Made by a program: the position numbers and the translations under genes
Notes under the pieces: model-generated
Seen by the model: the letters and a program-made list of their open reading frames with translations, nothing else
The model's database searches: none
What the model was told of the DNA's origin: nothing
Source of the DNA: Rhodococcus pseudokoreensis
GTDB taxonomy: Bacteria > Actinomycetota > Actinomycetes > Mycobacteriales > Mycobacteriaceae
Direction: 5' to 3'
Length of the DNA: 64,000 nt
Assembly: GCF_017068395.1 (NCBI RefSeq)
Contig: NZ_CP070619.1
Location: 5,642,001-5,706,000 of the forward strand
Shown here: one piece after another, positions 1 through 10,084 of the stretch
Layout: each line of letters opens with the position of its first letter
How positions within the stretch are numbered: position 1 is the stretch's first letter

Positions 1-828
1 AGGGGAGAGGGCGCCGACCACTTCCCCACAGGTACCTCTGTGCTGGTCTATGGGCCATGGGGGTGCGGGCTGTGTCGGAATTGCTCAGAAGGCCAGGAAA
101 ACTATTGCACGCATCCGTCCGGGGTGAACCCCCCTGGGATTGCAGTCGATGGAGCAATCGCCGAGTATCTCTTGGTCGACCACGAGCGCCACCTCATCCC
201 GTTGGGTGAGCTCGATGCCGTACAGGCGGTAGCCCTGACCGATGCGGGTCTGACTTCCTACCACGCCGTCAAGCGTGCAGTGACCAGGCTCGGTGCAGGA
301 TGTGTCGCCGTGGTCATCGGGGTCGGCGGGCTCGGACACCTGGCCATACAGATCATCCGGGCACTCGGTGCAGCCCTGATCATCGCGGTCGACATCGCCG
401 AAGACAAACTGCAGTTGGCGCGCAACGTCGGTGCGGATCACGCGGTTGTCGGTGATATACGCGCAAAAGACGTGATCACCGACCTCAGCCGGGGACGCGG
501 CGCTGACGCAGTGTTCGACTTCGTCGGCTCGCCAGAGACCGTCACGCTTGCAGGTGCCGTGGCAGCCACGTACGCCGAGATCGCCATCGTCGGCGTGGGG
601 CACGGCACTCTTCCCGTTGGCTATCGCCGTCTGGCATTCGAGGCGAGTGCTCGGAATACCTTTTGGGGAAGTAGATCTGAGCTATGGGAGGTAGTCGATC
701 TGGCTCACTCGGGGCGCCTTCGCGTCGAGGTCGAGACGTACTCTCTCGATCAGGCACCTGACGTCTACGAGCGTCTCTCCCGAGGTGAGGTGTTGGGCCG
801 GGCAGTGATCGTTCCTGACTGCGTGTAA
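1..828 (+). CDS. Zinc-dependent alcohol dehydrogenase, NAD-type, 5'-truncated by window edge
   Basis: The reading frame is open from base 1 and ends at 828, so the gene begins outside the window; a GTG at 40 is internal. The visible part starts just before the structural-zinc loop (YGPWGCG followed by four closely spaced Cys residues) and continues through the Rossmann fold (VIGVGGLGH) to a complete C-terminus. It resembles Rhodococcus ADH-A-type medium-chain dehydrogenases, which oxidise secondary and cyclic alcohols with NAD. The N-terminal catalytic-zinc Cys/His residues lie upstream and cannot be checked. Its neighbour is a decayed SDR on the other strand. A role in terpene alcohol oxidation is inference. 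Confidence 0.85.
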   Translation, partial: RGEGADHFPTGTSVLVYGPWGCGLCRNCSEGQENYCTHPSGVNPPGIAVDGAIAEYLLVDHERHLIPLGELDAVQAVALTDAGLTSYHAVKRAVTRLGAGCVAVVIGVGGLGHLAIQIIRALGAALIIAVDIAEDKLQLARNVGADHAVVGDIRAKDVITDLSRGRGADAVFDFVGSPETVTLAGAVAATYAEIAIVGVGHGTLPVGYRRLAFEASARNTFWGSRSELWEVVDLAHSGRLRVEVETYSLDQAPDVYERLSRGEVLGRAVIVPDCV

Positions 829-884
829 GCGCCCCGGGCCTGGCGCACGCTCACGCACGCCTCGACGTCGGGGGCCTCTTCCGA

Positions 885-1533
885 ATGAGGAATCCGGTAC
901 GGCGCGGACCCTCCGGCATCCAGCACATGCGTGGTGCCGGTGACGTAGCGCGCGTCGTCGGAAACCCGGTAGAGCACCGCATTGCTGACGTCGATCGGCT
1001 CCACCCACGGAACCCGGAGCCCGTTCATGTGGATGAACCCAGTGGCTACCTCTTCCTGGCTCAGGTTCTCGGCCTGCGGGAAGAACATGCTGTAGGTCGC
1101 ATCGTTGTTGATCATCGGAGTATTCACCATCGTGGGGTGACGGAGTTCACGCGGATGTTGTGCGGTGCGAGCTCGACCGCGAGAGCAAGCATCAGCCCGA
1201 CGACGCCATGTTTGGCAGCTGTGTAGTGAGCCGGATTCGCGTAGGCGACCAAGCCGGCAACGGAACTGGTCCGGACGATCGACCCGCGCTGTCCTCGCTC
1301 GATCATCGAGGGAATCGCTGCCTTTGTCGTCTTCCACACCCCGGTGAGGTTGACATCTGGCACCTCTTGTCACTGCTCTTCGGTCAGCTCCCAGGACTCT
1401 CCGAGCTCGCGACTCCAGCATTCGCGATGGCGATGTCGATGCCACCGAATTCGGTAACCGCGTCCCGGCTCACCTTATGCATATTGGGCAGCGGACACCG
1501 GTCCGCAAATACCTTGTTGTCTAGACGTCCCAC
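885..1533 (-). pseudogene. Decayed carveol-dehydrogenase-like SDR (mycofactocin type)
   Basis: Pieces of one short-chain dehydrogenase lie in three reading frames. A GTG start at 1533 behind AGGAGG gives MGRLDNKV, but most of the Rossmann half is deleted and the frame jumps to GGIDIAIANAG. After shifts near 1395 and 1370 comes [14 protein letters not shown] with the YTAAK catalytic motif, and after another shift near 1135 comes MVNTPMINN through to YVTGTTHVLDAGG. These match the LimC-type SDR at 56859-57692. The deletion and at least three frame breaks make it non-functional although the ribosome site is preserved. Confidence 0.8.
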
Positions 1534-1866
1534 TCGGGTCTCCTCCTTCGTTTGCAGCACTGTTGGACCATGGCCCACACGGCCACGTGAATCTAAAACG
1601 ACGCCTGGCACTCGGTATGGAGCAAAACGAGACTTGTAGAAATCCGCACTCCGGACGTGTTGCTCGGGTCCGTGAACTGTAGCGGGATGGGACAACTCGG
1701 AGTGATTGTGAGCTGCGAATCTGAACACAGCAGCACATCCGGGTGATAGTGATCACCGTCAAACTTGGCATATCCACCTGAGGGCTGCACTCGCAGTGAC
1801 CGGCAGGTCACATCACCATCAGCAGAAAACTCGGCGCGCACCGCCGACCCGTGACAAGGAGTGCAC
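1534..1866. other. Intergenic region, no gene
   Basis: No convincing gene is seen. The stretch separates the SDR pseudogene (leftward) from the flavin monooxygenase (rightward), so it should contain the promoter of the latter. I see no clear operator or hairpin. Confidence 0.4.
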
Positions 1867-2934
1867 GTGAAAGTCCACATGACCAACCTCATCCAGAACT
1901 ACAACAACGCATCAACGGATTACGCGATCTTCAAGGATCAGATCGCGTTGTCTCTACGCGCCGACGAGGACGGATACGAGAGCATCGGGTGCGTGGAGCA
2001 CCACTTCGATCCCGGCTACTCGATGTGCCCGGACAACACACAGTTCCTGTCGTACCTGGCAGGCCGGACGAAGAACGCGAAGTTGCACACCACGGCAGTG
2101 ATCCTTCCGTGGAACGACCCGATGCGCGTCGTCGAGAAGATCGCACTGCTGGACAATTTGTCGGACGGTCGCGCGATGTTCGGAATGGGACGCGGACTCG
2201 CGCGACGCGAGTACGAGGGCTTCGGCCTCGACATGAACGAGTCGCGTGAGCGGTTCGACGAAGCGGCAGCAATGGTCATTCGTGGACTCGAGGACGGCTT
2301 CGTCGAGAACGACGGCAAGTTCTACCCCCAGGCAAAGGTCCCGGTCCACCCGAAGCCGCTGGCGACTTTCAAAGGCCGGACCACCATGGTCGCCATGAGC
2401 CCGGACTCGGCGGTCGTCGCCGGCCAGCTCGGGCTGCCGATGTTGGCGTTTATCCAGGGCCCGATGGAAACGATGCACATGCCGATGATCGAGGAGTACC
2501 GCAAGAGCTACCGCGACACGCACGGCGACGATGCTCCGCCGCCGATGATGATCGACCTCACCTACTGTCACAACGACTCCGACGAAGCACGGCGAGTCGC
2601 GTACGAAGCCTGCGTCAATTATTACCTGACCTGTGTCGAACACTACGAGTTCGGTGGCCGCCATTTCGAGCACACCAAGGGTTACGCGTCCTACGCCGCG
2701 GCCAAGGATGCCATCGAGCAACTCGGTATCGAAACCGTCTGTGACGTATATGCCAACGCACAGATCTGGGGAACTCCGGACGAGCAGATCGCGAAGCACG
2801 AAGCCCGCAAGGCCATAGTCGGTGACTACGAGGTCATCTCGGTGTTCCAGTACGGCGGGATCAAGGGTGAGACGGCTGCAGCCGGATACGACCTGTTCAC
2901 TCGCGAGGTCAAGCCGGCGCTCGAAAAGCTCTGA
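1867..2934 (+). CDS. Luciferase-like (LLM) flavin-dependent monooxygenase
   Basis: A 355-residue protein of the bacterial-luciferase-like family: TIM-barrel enzymes that use reduced flavin supplied by a separate reductase. Family features include CVEHHF near residue 40, [19 protein letters not shown] for the beta-3/4 region, and [23 protein letters not shown] at 1867 is preferred over GTG at 1861 because AAGGAG (1856-1861) sits five bases before it. A 23-base gap separates it from the esterase, suggesting co-transcription. It differs from the LimB-like pair in this window and could act as a type II Baeyer-Villiger enzyme or hydroxylase; the substrate is unknown. Confidence 0.85.
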   Translation: MKVHMTNLIQNYNNASTDYAIFKDQIALSLRADEDGYESIGCVEHHFDPGYSMCPDNTQFLSYLAGRTKNAKLHTTAVILPWNDPMRVVEKIALLDNLSDGRAMFGMGRGLARREYEGFGLDMNESRERFDEAAAMVIRGLEDGFVENDGKFYPQAKVPVHPKPLATFKGRTTMVAMSPDSAVVAGQLGLPMLAFIQGPMETMHMPMIEEYRKSYRDTHGDDAPPPMMIDLTYCHNDSDEARRVAYEACVNYYLTCVEHYEFGGRHFEHTKGYASYAAAKDAIEQLGIETVCDVYANAQIWGTPDEQIAKHEARKAIVGDYEVISVFQYGGIKGETAAAGYDLFTREVKPALEKL

Positions 2935-2957
2935 CACCACATCCAAGGAGCGAGGAC

Positions 2958-3860
2958 ATGACTAGCCACGAATTGAGCCGGGCACGCGGCCTGCTCACTC
3001 ACCTGGTCTCGGAGCCCGAGGCCACAATGGACGATTACCGCAGGCTCTACGACGAGGTGCTGGCCAACTTCGAGTTGCCGGCTGATGCGAAGGTCGAGGC
3101 AGTGGACGCCGGCGGTACGCCGGCGTTCTGGGTCGACGCGCCGGACTCCGCACCCGATCAGGTGGTCATCGTGGTTCACGGTGGCGGATTCTGCATGGGG
3201 ACTGCCAGCGGGTATCGAGAGTTCGGCTACCGAATCTCGAAGGCGGCGCGCGCGCGAGTCCTGGTGGTCGACTATCGGTTGGCCCCCGAACACCCGTTTC
3301 CTGCGCCCCTGGACGATGTGGTCACCGCGTACCGGTGGGTACGGCGGCAGGAGGGTGTGCGAAGCGTGGCGTTGGTGGGCGACTCCGCTGGCGGAGGCCT
3401 CGCCATCGGCGCACTCGTCAAACTTCGCGAGGACGGCGACGAGGCTCCCGATGCCGCGGTTGCGTGCTCACCGTTGGTCGATCTGGCCGGAGAGGGTGCC
3501 TCCTTGACTGAGCGAGCTCACCTGGATCCCCTTCCCGCCTCCGCTCTCGTCCAGGCCATGGGGGGTGCGTACCTCGGAGGTAAGGATCCGAAGTCCACCC
3601 CTCTCGCGTCTCCCCTGTATGCGGATCTGAAGGGGCTACCACCGCTCCGCGTGCTGGTCGGTACCGACGAGGGTCTCCACGACGATGCGGTCCGCTTGGT
3701 GGGGCGAGTTCGCGAGGTCGGCGGCGAAGTGGAGTTCGAGATCGGCGAGCAGATGGTGCACATCTGGCCGCTCTTCAACTTCTTGCCTGAAGGGCAGGCC
3801 TCCACCAAACGCATCGGTGAGTTTCTCGAGAAGCATCTGGCGGCCCCACACAAGGTCTGA
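2958..3860 (+). CDS. Alpha/beta hydrolase, hormone-sensitive-lipase type esterase or lactonase
   Basis: The 300-residue protein carries the HSL-family oxyanion motif HGGGF near residue 75 and the nucleophile motif GDSAGG near residue 142. A plausible acid (GTDEGLHDD) and histidine (VHIWP) lie near the C-terminus, so the catalytic triad looks complete. The ATG at 2958 follows an AAGGAGCGAGG ribosome site. It directly follows a flavin monooxygenase; monooxygenase plus esterase is a common pair in which a ketone becomes a lactone or ester that is then hydrolysed. That pairing is inference; the fold assignment is secure. Confidence 0.9.
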   Translation: MTSHELSRARGLLTHLVSEPEATMDDYRRLYDEVLANFELPADAKVEAVDAGGTPAFWVDAPDSAPDQVVIVVHGGGFCMGTASGYREFGYRISKAARARVLVVDYRLAPEHPFPAPLDDVVTAYRWVRRQEGVRSVALVGDSAGGGLAIGALVKLREDGDEAPDAAVACSPLVDLAGEGASLTERAHLDPLPASALVQAMGGAYLGGKDPKSTPLASPLYADLKGLPPLRVLVGTDEGLHDDAVRLVGRVREVGGEVEFEIGEQMVHIWPLFNFLPEGQASTKRIGEFLEKHLAAPHKV

Positions 3861-3879
3861 GTGATTCGTGGTAGGTCCT

Positions 3880-3903
3880 GGTTGTCGTGCCTGCACGACG
3901 ACC
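3880..3903 (+). terminator. Hairpin after the monooxygenase-esterase unit
   Basis: Two ten-base arms (3880-3889 and 3894-3903) pair around a four-base CCTG loop with one G-U pair, 20 bases after the esterase stop. There is no T-run, as is common for actinobacterial terminators. Confidence 0.5.
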
Positions 3904-4701
3904 ACGACCGACCACGTTGTGTCTGTCGTGGTTAGCCGGTGACTCCTCGTCACCACTTGTAGTGGAAGTTCGTACTCGAGTGATGATGTCCGGCTACGCG
4001 TCGGGAAACTCTTGCGTTGTCGGACCAGTTGGGAAGTGGTCAGTGTTGCGAAGCAGTCAGTTATGAGAATTCGAGAGAACTTGGACGACTGTATCGGCGT
4101 CCTGCGTTTGGTTGTCGATGCGGGTACCGCTCTCCTGTCGGTGATCGCCGCGGTTCCGGTCGCGTTTGTCATCGGTGAGGTGGCGGCGAACGAGCGGAGG
4201 ACGAGCGGAGAGCATCCGCCCTGCGTGCCACCGGGTTCGCCGACGCACGATCTCGGAACGGTCGTCACCTATCGATGAGTTTGACCGGCGGGATTTTACC
4301 CGGATTTCCGCAAAGAACCTCGCTGCGGTGTTACCCGAGGTGGCCGCAGAACGACACGGAGCTACACCGCTACGTGAAAGGCACTGTGCATGAACGTAAA
4401 CGGGAGCAACTGCGTGCGAGGGCGCCGTCGTGCCCATCGCCAACGGAGCCTCGTCCGGCACACACATCGTGCTGGCTGCCCGTTGGGCCGCAGCGGAGCA
4501 ACGGGAGGGAAGTCGGGTCACCACGACTATTACTCGGCTCCGTGGAGTTCGTTGCTCGGTGGAAGATTGCAATGGTCGTCGGGTTGCGACAGCGTGTTGT
4601 ATCGGCCGAACGGCAGACATGCCGCCGTGCGGTGACGGCGACATGTCGGGTCAACGCAACTTGCGACGGTGCCCGTGGCCTATCGGGCCAGCGAGCATCA
4701 G
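3904..4701. other. Long stretch without a recognisable gene
   Basis: Several overlapping open frames exist on both strands but none resembles a known family or has a ribosome site deciding a start. The beginning (3897-3965) is rich in repeated ACGAC/GTCGT words and contains a small hairpin (CCACT-TGT-AGTGG near 3953). It may be decayed sequence. Confidence 0.4.
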
Positions 4702-5034
4702 TCACAAAGCGCCAAGTTTGATGTCGCCGGCCAGAATCGGCTTCACGATGGTGACATCGAGCGGTTCTGCCAACAGATCGGCAACATCTGTGGTCAGAGC
4801 GGCGAAGGCATTCCCGGCACCATGAGCCTGGAGATCCTCCATGGAAGACCATTTCTCGATAATGACGAAACCCTCTCGTCCACGTATGCTTTGGTGCGCC
4901 GCGTAGAGTTCACATCCTCGGTCGTGCTGATGCGTCGCCGCCACGGCATTACGCAGTGCGGTTTCGATTTCGTCTTCCTTGCCGGGAACGGGGACAAAGT
5001 TGGCAATAACCACTACAGGTTCGGTGTCTGCCAT
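4702..5034 (-). CDS. Antibiotic-biosynthesis-monooxygenase (ABM/YgiN-like) domain protein
   Basis: A 110-residue protein with the ABM ferredoxin-like fold pattern: VVVIANFVPVPGKEDE at the start, an RGCELYAAHQ strand, and FVIIEKWSSMEDLQAH. The family includes cofactor-free quinol monooxygenases and heme-degrading enzymes, usually dimers. ATG at 5034 is chosen because GAAGGAG lies just upstream. It stands alone, transcribed toward the esterase, with no gene partner. Its substrate cannot be told from sequence. Confidence 0.8.
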   Translation of the reverse strand: MADTEPVVVIANFVPVPGKEDEIETALRNAVAATHQHDRGCELYAAHQSIRGREGFVIIEKWSSMEDLQAHGAGNAFAALTTDVADLLAEPLDVTIVKPILAGDIKLGAL

Positions 5035-5475
5035 GATATCTCCTTCATAGGGTGCCGCAGTTGGGCGGTGGGGCGGTCCGATCGATCGTAATTCCGCAAC
5101 GGTGCGCACGTTGTCCCAAAGCGCGCCAGTCGAATGCGCAAATGATTGGTACGGCGCCGATCAGGCGCAGAGGTTGCCGTCGCTGTGAACGAACAGCTCG
5201 ATTGGTTCCTGGAGCATCCGAGTGGTCAGTGCGGTGTGGGCACTGGGGATCCAGCGCCACCAGGGCTTCTGAAACTCGCGACCGAATGCGCGTCTTTTAG
5301 GTCCCCGTAGGTTGTTTCATCCACACCCTTGGAGCAGTCTCGCTCTGTGACACAGCCTCACACCTCCACGTCCCCACGGACGCAGCCGCGACGAGGGCGA
5401 GGGTTGCCTACTCGTGCCACAGGTGCAGCGGCCAGGCGGCTTCCTGCGCCTGTCGGGTACAGGTGTGTCAGATGA
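5035..5475. other. Intergenic region, no gene
   Basis: Lies between the ABM gene and the end of the Fis-type regulator. A short plus-strand frame (about 5184-5310, VNEQLDWFLEHP) could be a residue of a lost gene but has no recognisable homologue. No terminator stem was found by eye. Confidence 0.35.
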
Positions 5476-7353
5476 TCAGAATGCGGACGTCGAGAGGTCG
5501 ATACCGAGTGCGCGGACTTTGCGGTAGAGAGTTGAGCGTGCGATGCCGAGGCTCTCGGCGGCGCGGTTCTTGTTGCCATTAGCCTCACGTAGGGCGGCGA
5601 TAATGGTGTTCGCCTCGACCTGCTCCAGCCTGGCAAGTTTCCGTCGTGAAGCGCTGGCCACCACGTCGGTTGGGAGATCGCCGGCATTGATGTAACGATT
5701 GCTGTTTCCCTGTAGCACCCGGAGGACCACCGTCTCGAGTGAGGTGATGTTCCCGTGCCATTCCAACCGGGACAGTGCCTGCACTGCGTCCGGCATCCAT
5801 CGAACGTCGGCCGGCGCCCTGCCGAGGCGTTGGTTGGCTTTGCGGGTCAGTGCGTCGAGTAGGACCGGCAGATCCTCGAGGCGATCACGCAGGGCAGGAA
5901 CCTTGAGGATGGCCGAGAACTCTGCATGCAAAAGAACTCGCTGTCCGTGGTCCGCCGATTGAGTTGCAGTGGCCAAGAACCGGACCGTGCTGTTTCGATG
6001 CGACTCGATCAGATTTGCCACTGACATGGCTGCCGCATCCTGCAGCTCATCGCAGCGACGGATTACGATAGCGCCGGTGGACTCTTCGACAGCGCGTTCG
6101 AGTCTGAGCAGCCATGCTTGCGCGCCGTTCACGGTGGATTCCGCTGCGTCCAAGACTGTCACCGGAGCATCGCCGGCGATCGCCTTGGCGACGGCGACCT
6201 TGCCGCTGCCCGGTTCCCCGATTATGAGTACGGGACCAGCGACGGCGGCCGCGGCCCGGCGACACAATTCCCGCCACCGGGGTCCGTCACCGACGAGTCC
6301 GGCCAGCTTGGGAGCGGGTATGACAGCACCTTCGCGCGTCTTGCGCTCCATGATGGGGCGGATTGTCAGAACTGCACCAGCCGACTCGCTGGCACCGGAT
6401 ACCTCCCGACATCGAACTGACACGACCGTTCCGTCGGTGAGGACCAGCTGGCGTGGATCCGGGTTGCTCTCCTGGATCGCGCGGGAGGCATGCTCCCAGA
6501 GCAGGGCCTGATCTACCGAGGTGAGCAGACGCGCTGCAGTTGCGTTGGTAATGATCGTCTGGTCGTTGAGGGCGACCAGCGGGTGGCGAGTGTCTCGATT
6601 CTCAGTCAGATAAGCGTCGAGCAGTGTTCGTTCCCGCCGAGTAGCCGTTTCTTGATAAGCGCGTTGAACGTCTCGCACAAGATCCATGACCCAGGACAGC
6701 AGCACCGGGCTGGTGTCCTCGTAGCGACTGGTTAGGTTGAGTGAGCCGACGAGACGATGAGTTACTGGGTGAACGATGGGAACTCCAGCTGAGGTGACAC
6801 TGGCGAACTCTTCGCGGAAGTGTTCCAAACCGCGGACCATGGTCGGTCGTTCATTCAGCAAGCAAATGCCGCTGGTAGTGCCGACCGCTGTTTCGTCGAC
6901 AGAGACCGACGGCAGAACGTGATGACGCTCGAACCACCGGCCGAGTGCCGGATCGCGCACCCATTGGCGTAGCACGACCCCCTCGCTGTCGGTGAGATTG
7001 AGACCGCACATCGATTGTTCGAGCACGGCCTCGCGCTGCCTGATGATCGAGTCGACCACCCTTGTCAGGGGGGTGTCGAGGTCGACATCGCCGGTGTGTA
7101 CCGGTCGGCTCGCTATAGAGTCCAGGCCGTAACGCATGCACCTACGCCACGAGTCGAGCACGGACGGCGAGAGTCCGGCTGCCTGAATCGTTCGGGGATC
7201 GGCGGAGCCGGTCGTGAGAAAGGTTTCACGCACTCGACGGAGCTGTGCAGCATCGTCCTCCGTGCGCCTGAGATGCCGTGGATTCGAACCAGATGATGCA
7301 TAATCGTCAACCGGCCGCGCCGAAAGAATCGTGCTCACCAATCCACCCTCCAT
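5476..7353 (-). CDS. AcoR-like GAF/AAA/Fis transcriptional regulator with degenerate ATPase domain
   Basis: About 625 residues: an N-terminal GAF-type sensor region (LRQWVRDPALGRWFERHH, then VPIVHPVTHRLVGSLNL), a PAS-like stretch (LNDQTIITNATAARLL), an AAA-type domain with Walker A GEPGSGKV, and a C-terminal Fis helix-turn-helix (NKNRAAESLGIARSTLYRKV). The sigma-54 contact motif GAFTGA is absent and Walker A ends in V rather than T/S, so it probably works with ordinary sigma factors as a ligand-responsive DNA-binding protein. ATG at 7353 and GTG at 7338 both have ribosome-like sites. It is a paralogue of the regulator at 51082-52851. The effector is likely a pathway substrate, by inference. 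Confidence 0.85.
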   Translation of the reverse strand: MEGGLVSTILSARPVDDYASSGSNPRHLRRTEDDAAQLRRVRETFLTTGSADPRTIQAAGLSPSVLDSWRRCMRYGLDSIASRPVHTGDVDLDTPLTRVVDSIIRQREAVLEQSMCGLNLTDSEGVVLRQWVRDPALGRWFERHHVLPSVSVDETAVGTTSGICLLNERPTMVRGLEHFREEFASVTSAGVPIVHPVTHRLVGSLNLTSRYEDTSPVLLSWVMDLVRDVQRAYQETATRRERTLLDAYLTENRDTRHPLVALNDQTIITNATAARLLTSVDQALLWEHASRAIQESNPDPRQLVLTDGTVVSVRCREVSGASESAGAVLTIRPIMERKTREGAVIPAPKLAGLVGDGPRWRELCRRAAAAVAGPVLIIGEPGSGKVAVAKAIAGDAPVTVLDAAESTVNGAQAWLLRLERAVEESTGAIVIRRCDELQDAAAMSVANLIESHRNSTVRFLATATQSADHGQRVLLHAEFSAILKVPALRDRLEDLPVLLDALTRKANQRLGRAPADVRWMPDAVQALSRLEWHGNITSLETVVLRVLQGNSNRYINAGDLPTDVVASASRRKLARLEQVEANTIIAALREANGNKNRAAESLGIARSTLYRKVRALGIDLSTSAF

Positions 7354-7573
7354 TCGGACGTCCTCGAGAACGGCCCCGAACGCGGCGGAGAACCGGCAGA
7401 CGTTGCCGCATGCCAAGAGTGACCCACTACTGACAGCCTGTCAAGATGCCGCGTTGACTCATCCAAAATGCCCGCGTAGACCCCTTCGTTGCCTCACGAG
7501 AGAATGCGCGTCGCGGCGTGTCGACCAACGTTCGGTGTGTGGTCGAGGGTAGGGCCGGAGGATGGGACTGACC

Positions 7574-8155
7574 ATGGCCGAACGCAGAGCCGTCACCATG
7601 GCGATCGCGACCCGCTACAAGCGCGCCGACAAGCCGCGAAAGGCGACGATCCGGGGGTGATCTGTGCGCCACGACCGGCTGGCATCCCGACCACGCCCGC
7701 AAGGCATTACGGGCAGCGTCGACCCCGACGGTGGTACGTCCCCGGACAGCGCGCCCACCAATATACGGACCGAACGTTGTTGCCGCGTTGATCTTCTGCT
7801 GGGCGGTGCTGGGAATGCCGGCCGGGAAGCGGCTGGCACCCGAACGCAAGAAGCACGTCCTGCGGGGCCGTTCGCACACCACACCCGGCACATTGCTCGA
7901 GTCGCAGATCCCGAGCCGCACCTGGTCGCAATGGGACGATGTCGTGCCCGGCAACGCCCGAGATCGACCTGATCGGACACGACGGCGGCAACGCGGTCGG
8001 TGAACACTGCTACGTGCTGACGGCACCGACATCGCCACCGGCGCGGCCGTGAACCGGTCGGTGCCCAACAAGGCCTGCAAATGGGTGGTCACCGCGTGGA
8101 GGAGATCGCGAGCATCCTGCCGTTCCCGGCTATCTACGGTACGACTGCTTCAGCA
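7574..8155 (+). pseudogene. Remnant of rve-type (integrase-fold) transposase
   Basis: The start MAERRAVTMAIATRYKRADK is intact from ATG 7574, but the frame breaks after about 25 codons. It then continues in other frames as GWHPDHARKAL, YGPNVVAALIFCWAVLGMP, GRSHTTPGTLLESQIP and EIDLIGHDGGNAVGEHCY, the order found in DDE integrase-type actinobacterial transposases. A segment of roughly fifty residues is missing in the middle and the catalytic core is incomplete. It is clearly dead, one of a cluster of transposase remnants between 7.5 and 11.4 kb. Confidence 0.8.
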
Positions 8156-8414
8156 GAACTGTTGTTACTCAACACGATCTGGGTGTTGAAACCACCGTTG
8201 ACGATCTACTTCTCCCCGTAGCCGAAATTGATGGCATCTTGACATGAGGCAACAGGGATGTCTCGCGGGGATCGACAGGGAGAGCCGGCAAACTCCTGCA
8301 CGCAACAGGAAGTGCACATCGCTCCTGGGCAAGGTAAATAGGCGGAGCCACTCATCGCTGGCGGCACTTACCGGCGCCTGCAACGCTGGTTCTTCCCACA
8401 CACGCGTTTACCGC

Positions 8415-8709
8415 TTATCCGAGAGCTTCACCCTCGAGATCGCGGCGAATCGAGTTGGGTTGCCGAATTTCGGAATGTCTTTCTTTGTACTTTTCGACCA
8501 AGTCGAGCCACCGATCCAAGGTCTGAACGACTTGCCCTGGTGACATCGCCTGAGGCTTCGATGATTGCGGGGGAAGTGAACAGGCGACCGAACTGTCGGA
8601 CTACCTCCATGTATTCAAGATATGCGCCATGCCGAGCTGGAGCTTGCCATGCAACGACACCATGGGCGGCAACTCCGACCAGCATGTTGACCGTCGCAAG
8701 TTGGGACAT
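8415..8709 (-). pseudogene. Frameshifted remnant of an unrecognised protein
   Basis: Two frames read as one protein tail: AYLEYMEVVRQFGRLFTSPAIIEASG, then after a shift near 8540 QVVQTLDRWLDLVEKYKERHSEI and RRDLEGEALG with a stop at 8415. The second frame looks like genuine helical coding sequence. I do not recognise the family. It sits between two mobile-element remnants and is probably a truncated, frame-broken gene. Confidence 0.4.
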
Positions 8710-8846
8710 TCACGTGGCGGGAGATCGGCTTACATTACTGGTCCGTCTGGACATCGGGGCGTCGGACCATGTGTCACCCGCAGGTGCCTGGCGTCGTTTC
8801 GCATGCACGAGGACGAAATGTCCATGACAGGCAAGGAGCAGCGCAC

Positions 8847-9569
8847 ATGGATCTCGACCTGACCGAGAAGGTCGCCCTCATTACCGGTGCAGGCTCCGGG
8901 ATCGGTGCGGCCTGTGCACAGCAGTTGTCTGAGATGGGGGCTCGGGTCGTACTTGCGGATATCGCGCCGATCGTGGCGGTTCCTTGTCTTGGAAGTGCCC
9001 TCACCGTCGACGTCACCGACGGCGACCAGGTGCGCGGCATGGTCGACCAGGTGCTGGAGCACTTCGGTGCCCTCGATATCGCGGTGAATTGCGCCGGCGT
9101 CGGGATGCCTGTCAAAGCCGCGACTGCGGAAACTGATTTCGCGGAGTGGCGACGGCTCCTGTCGATCAATCTGGACGGCGCATTCCTGTGCATGCGCGCT
9201 GAACTCGCCGCGATGTCCAGAGGAGGGAGCATCGTGAATATCGCTTCAGTGATGGGGCTCGTCGGCACACCGGGCGCAGGGCCATATGTTTCCTCGAAAC
9301 ACGGATTGATCGGACTCACGAAGAGCGCCGCGCTCGAATACGCGGCTGACGGAGTGAGGGTCAATGCCGTGGCACCGGGCTTCATCGACACCCCGCTGCT
9401 TCGCGAACCTGACGACAAAGCTCGCCAATCGTTGTCGGCTGCCCATCCCCTCGGGCGACTGGGGACCGCGGAGGAGGTTGCTGCAGCTGCTGTCTTCCTG
9501 GCGTCGCCGGCCGCATCGTTCATCACAGGATCGGTCCTCCCAGTCGACGGTGGGTATCTCGCCCGATAG
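8847..9569 (+). CDS. Short-chain dehydrogenase/reductase
   Basis: A 240-residue classical SDR. The cofactor motif TGAGSGIG is at about residues 13-20, NCAG follows the fourth strand, and the catalytic Ser and YVSSK motif lie near residues 135-152. The C-terminus is standard (ITGSVLPVDGGYLAR). A D at the end of the second strand (LADIA) suggests NAD(H) preference. ATG at 8847 is chosen over an upstream in-frame start because AAGGAG sits about ten bases ahead. It is isolated among transposase debris, so its pathway is uncertain; terpene or hydroxyacyl oxidation is plausible. Confidence 0.88.
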   Translation: MDLDLTEKVALITGAGSGIGAACAQQLSEMGARVVLADIAPIVAVPCLGSALTVDVTDGDQVRGMVDQVLEHFGALDIAVNCAGVGMPVKAATAETDFAEWRRLLSINLDGAFLCMRAELAAMSRGGSIVNIASVMGLVGTPGAGPYVSSKHGLIGLTKSAALEYAADGVRVNAVAPGFIDTPLLREPDDKARQSLSAAHPLGRLGTAEEVAAAAVFLASPAASFITGSVLPVDGGYLAR

Positions 9570-9800
9570 GCAGAGAATGCTCGACTCGACCAGCATTTAC
9601 CTTCACGCCGGCATCGACATCAAACGACGTGCTCTCGAACGGACACGTCAACCGGACGTCGTGGCAGGTGACTACACACCCCGGACTCGCTCCTGGCTTG
9701 GATGCAAGGCTTGTGATTATGCCGAACTTTCCACCGATGCCGGGGGCGCCACCAGCAACGATGCGGCCCCTGTCGGCGTAAACCCGACATCGTCATACCC

Positions 9801-10050
9801 TTGTTGGGCCGAGTTCGGCCTAAGAAGGGCTACGTCACCAGTCTTCCCGCCTCGATCATGGGATCGGGCGAGGTCATCGCGAAGTACCACGACCTCTGGC
9901 AGGTCGAGCAGCCGTTCCGCATGTCGAAAACCGACCTGCGGGCGCGGCCGATGTTCCATCACACCCGCGACGCCATCGAAGCCCACCTCAGCGTCGTATT
10001 CACCGCACTTGCCGTCGCCCGCTACCGGCAGGCCGGATGCATCGGACGCG
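9801..10050 (+). pseudogene. C-terminal fragment of an IS1634/IS1549-type transposase
   Basis: The frame contains KGYVTSLPASIM, YHDLWQVEQPFRMSKTDL, ARPMFHHTRDAIEAHL and a hydrophobic FTALAV helix, the conserved C-terminal block of this DDE transposase family. The N-terminal two thirds are absent and the frame runs into an IS110 remnant, indicating nested insertion and deletion. Confidence 0.75.
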
Positions 10051-10084
10051 GACTGGATCCGCGCGACGACGGAATCGGCGCCGG

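Noticed and set aside
1954..2946. Minus-strand frame of 330 codons over the first monooxygenase
   Set aside because: Mirror frame of a clear luciferase-like protein; rich in V, D, R and H without any motif.
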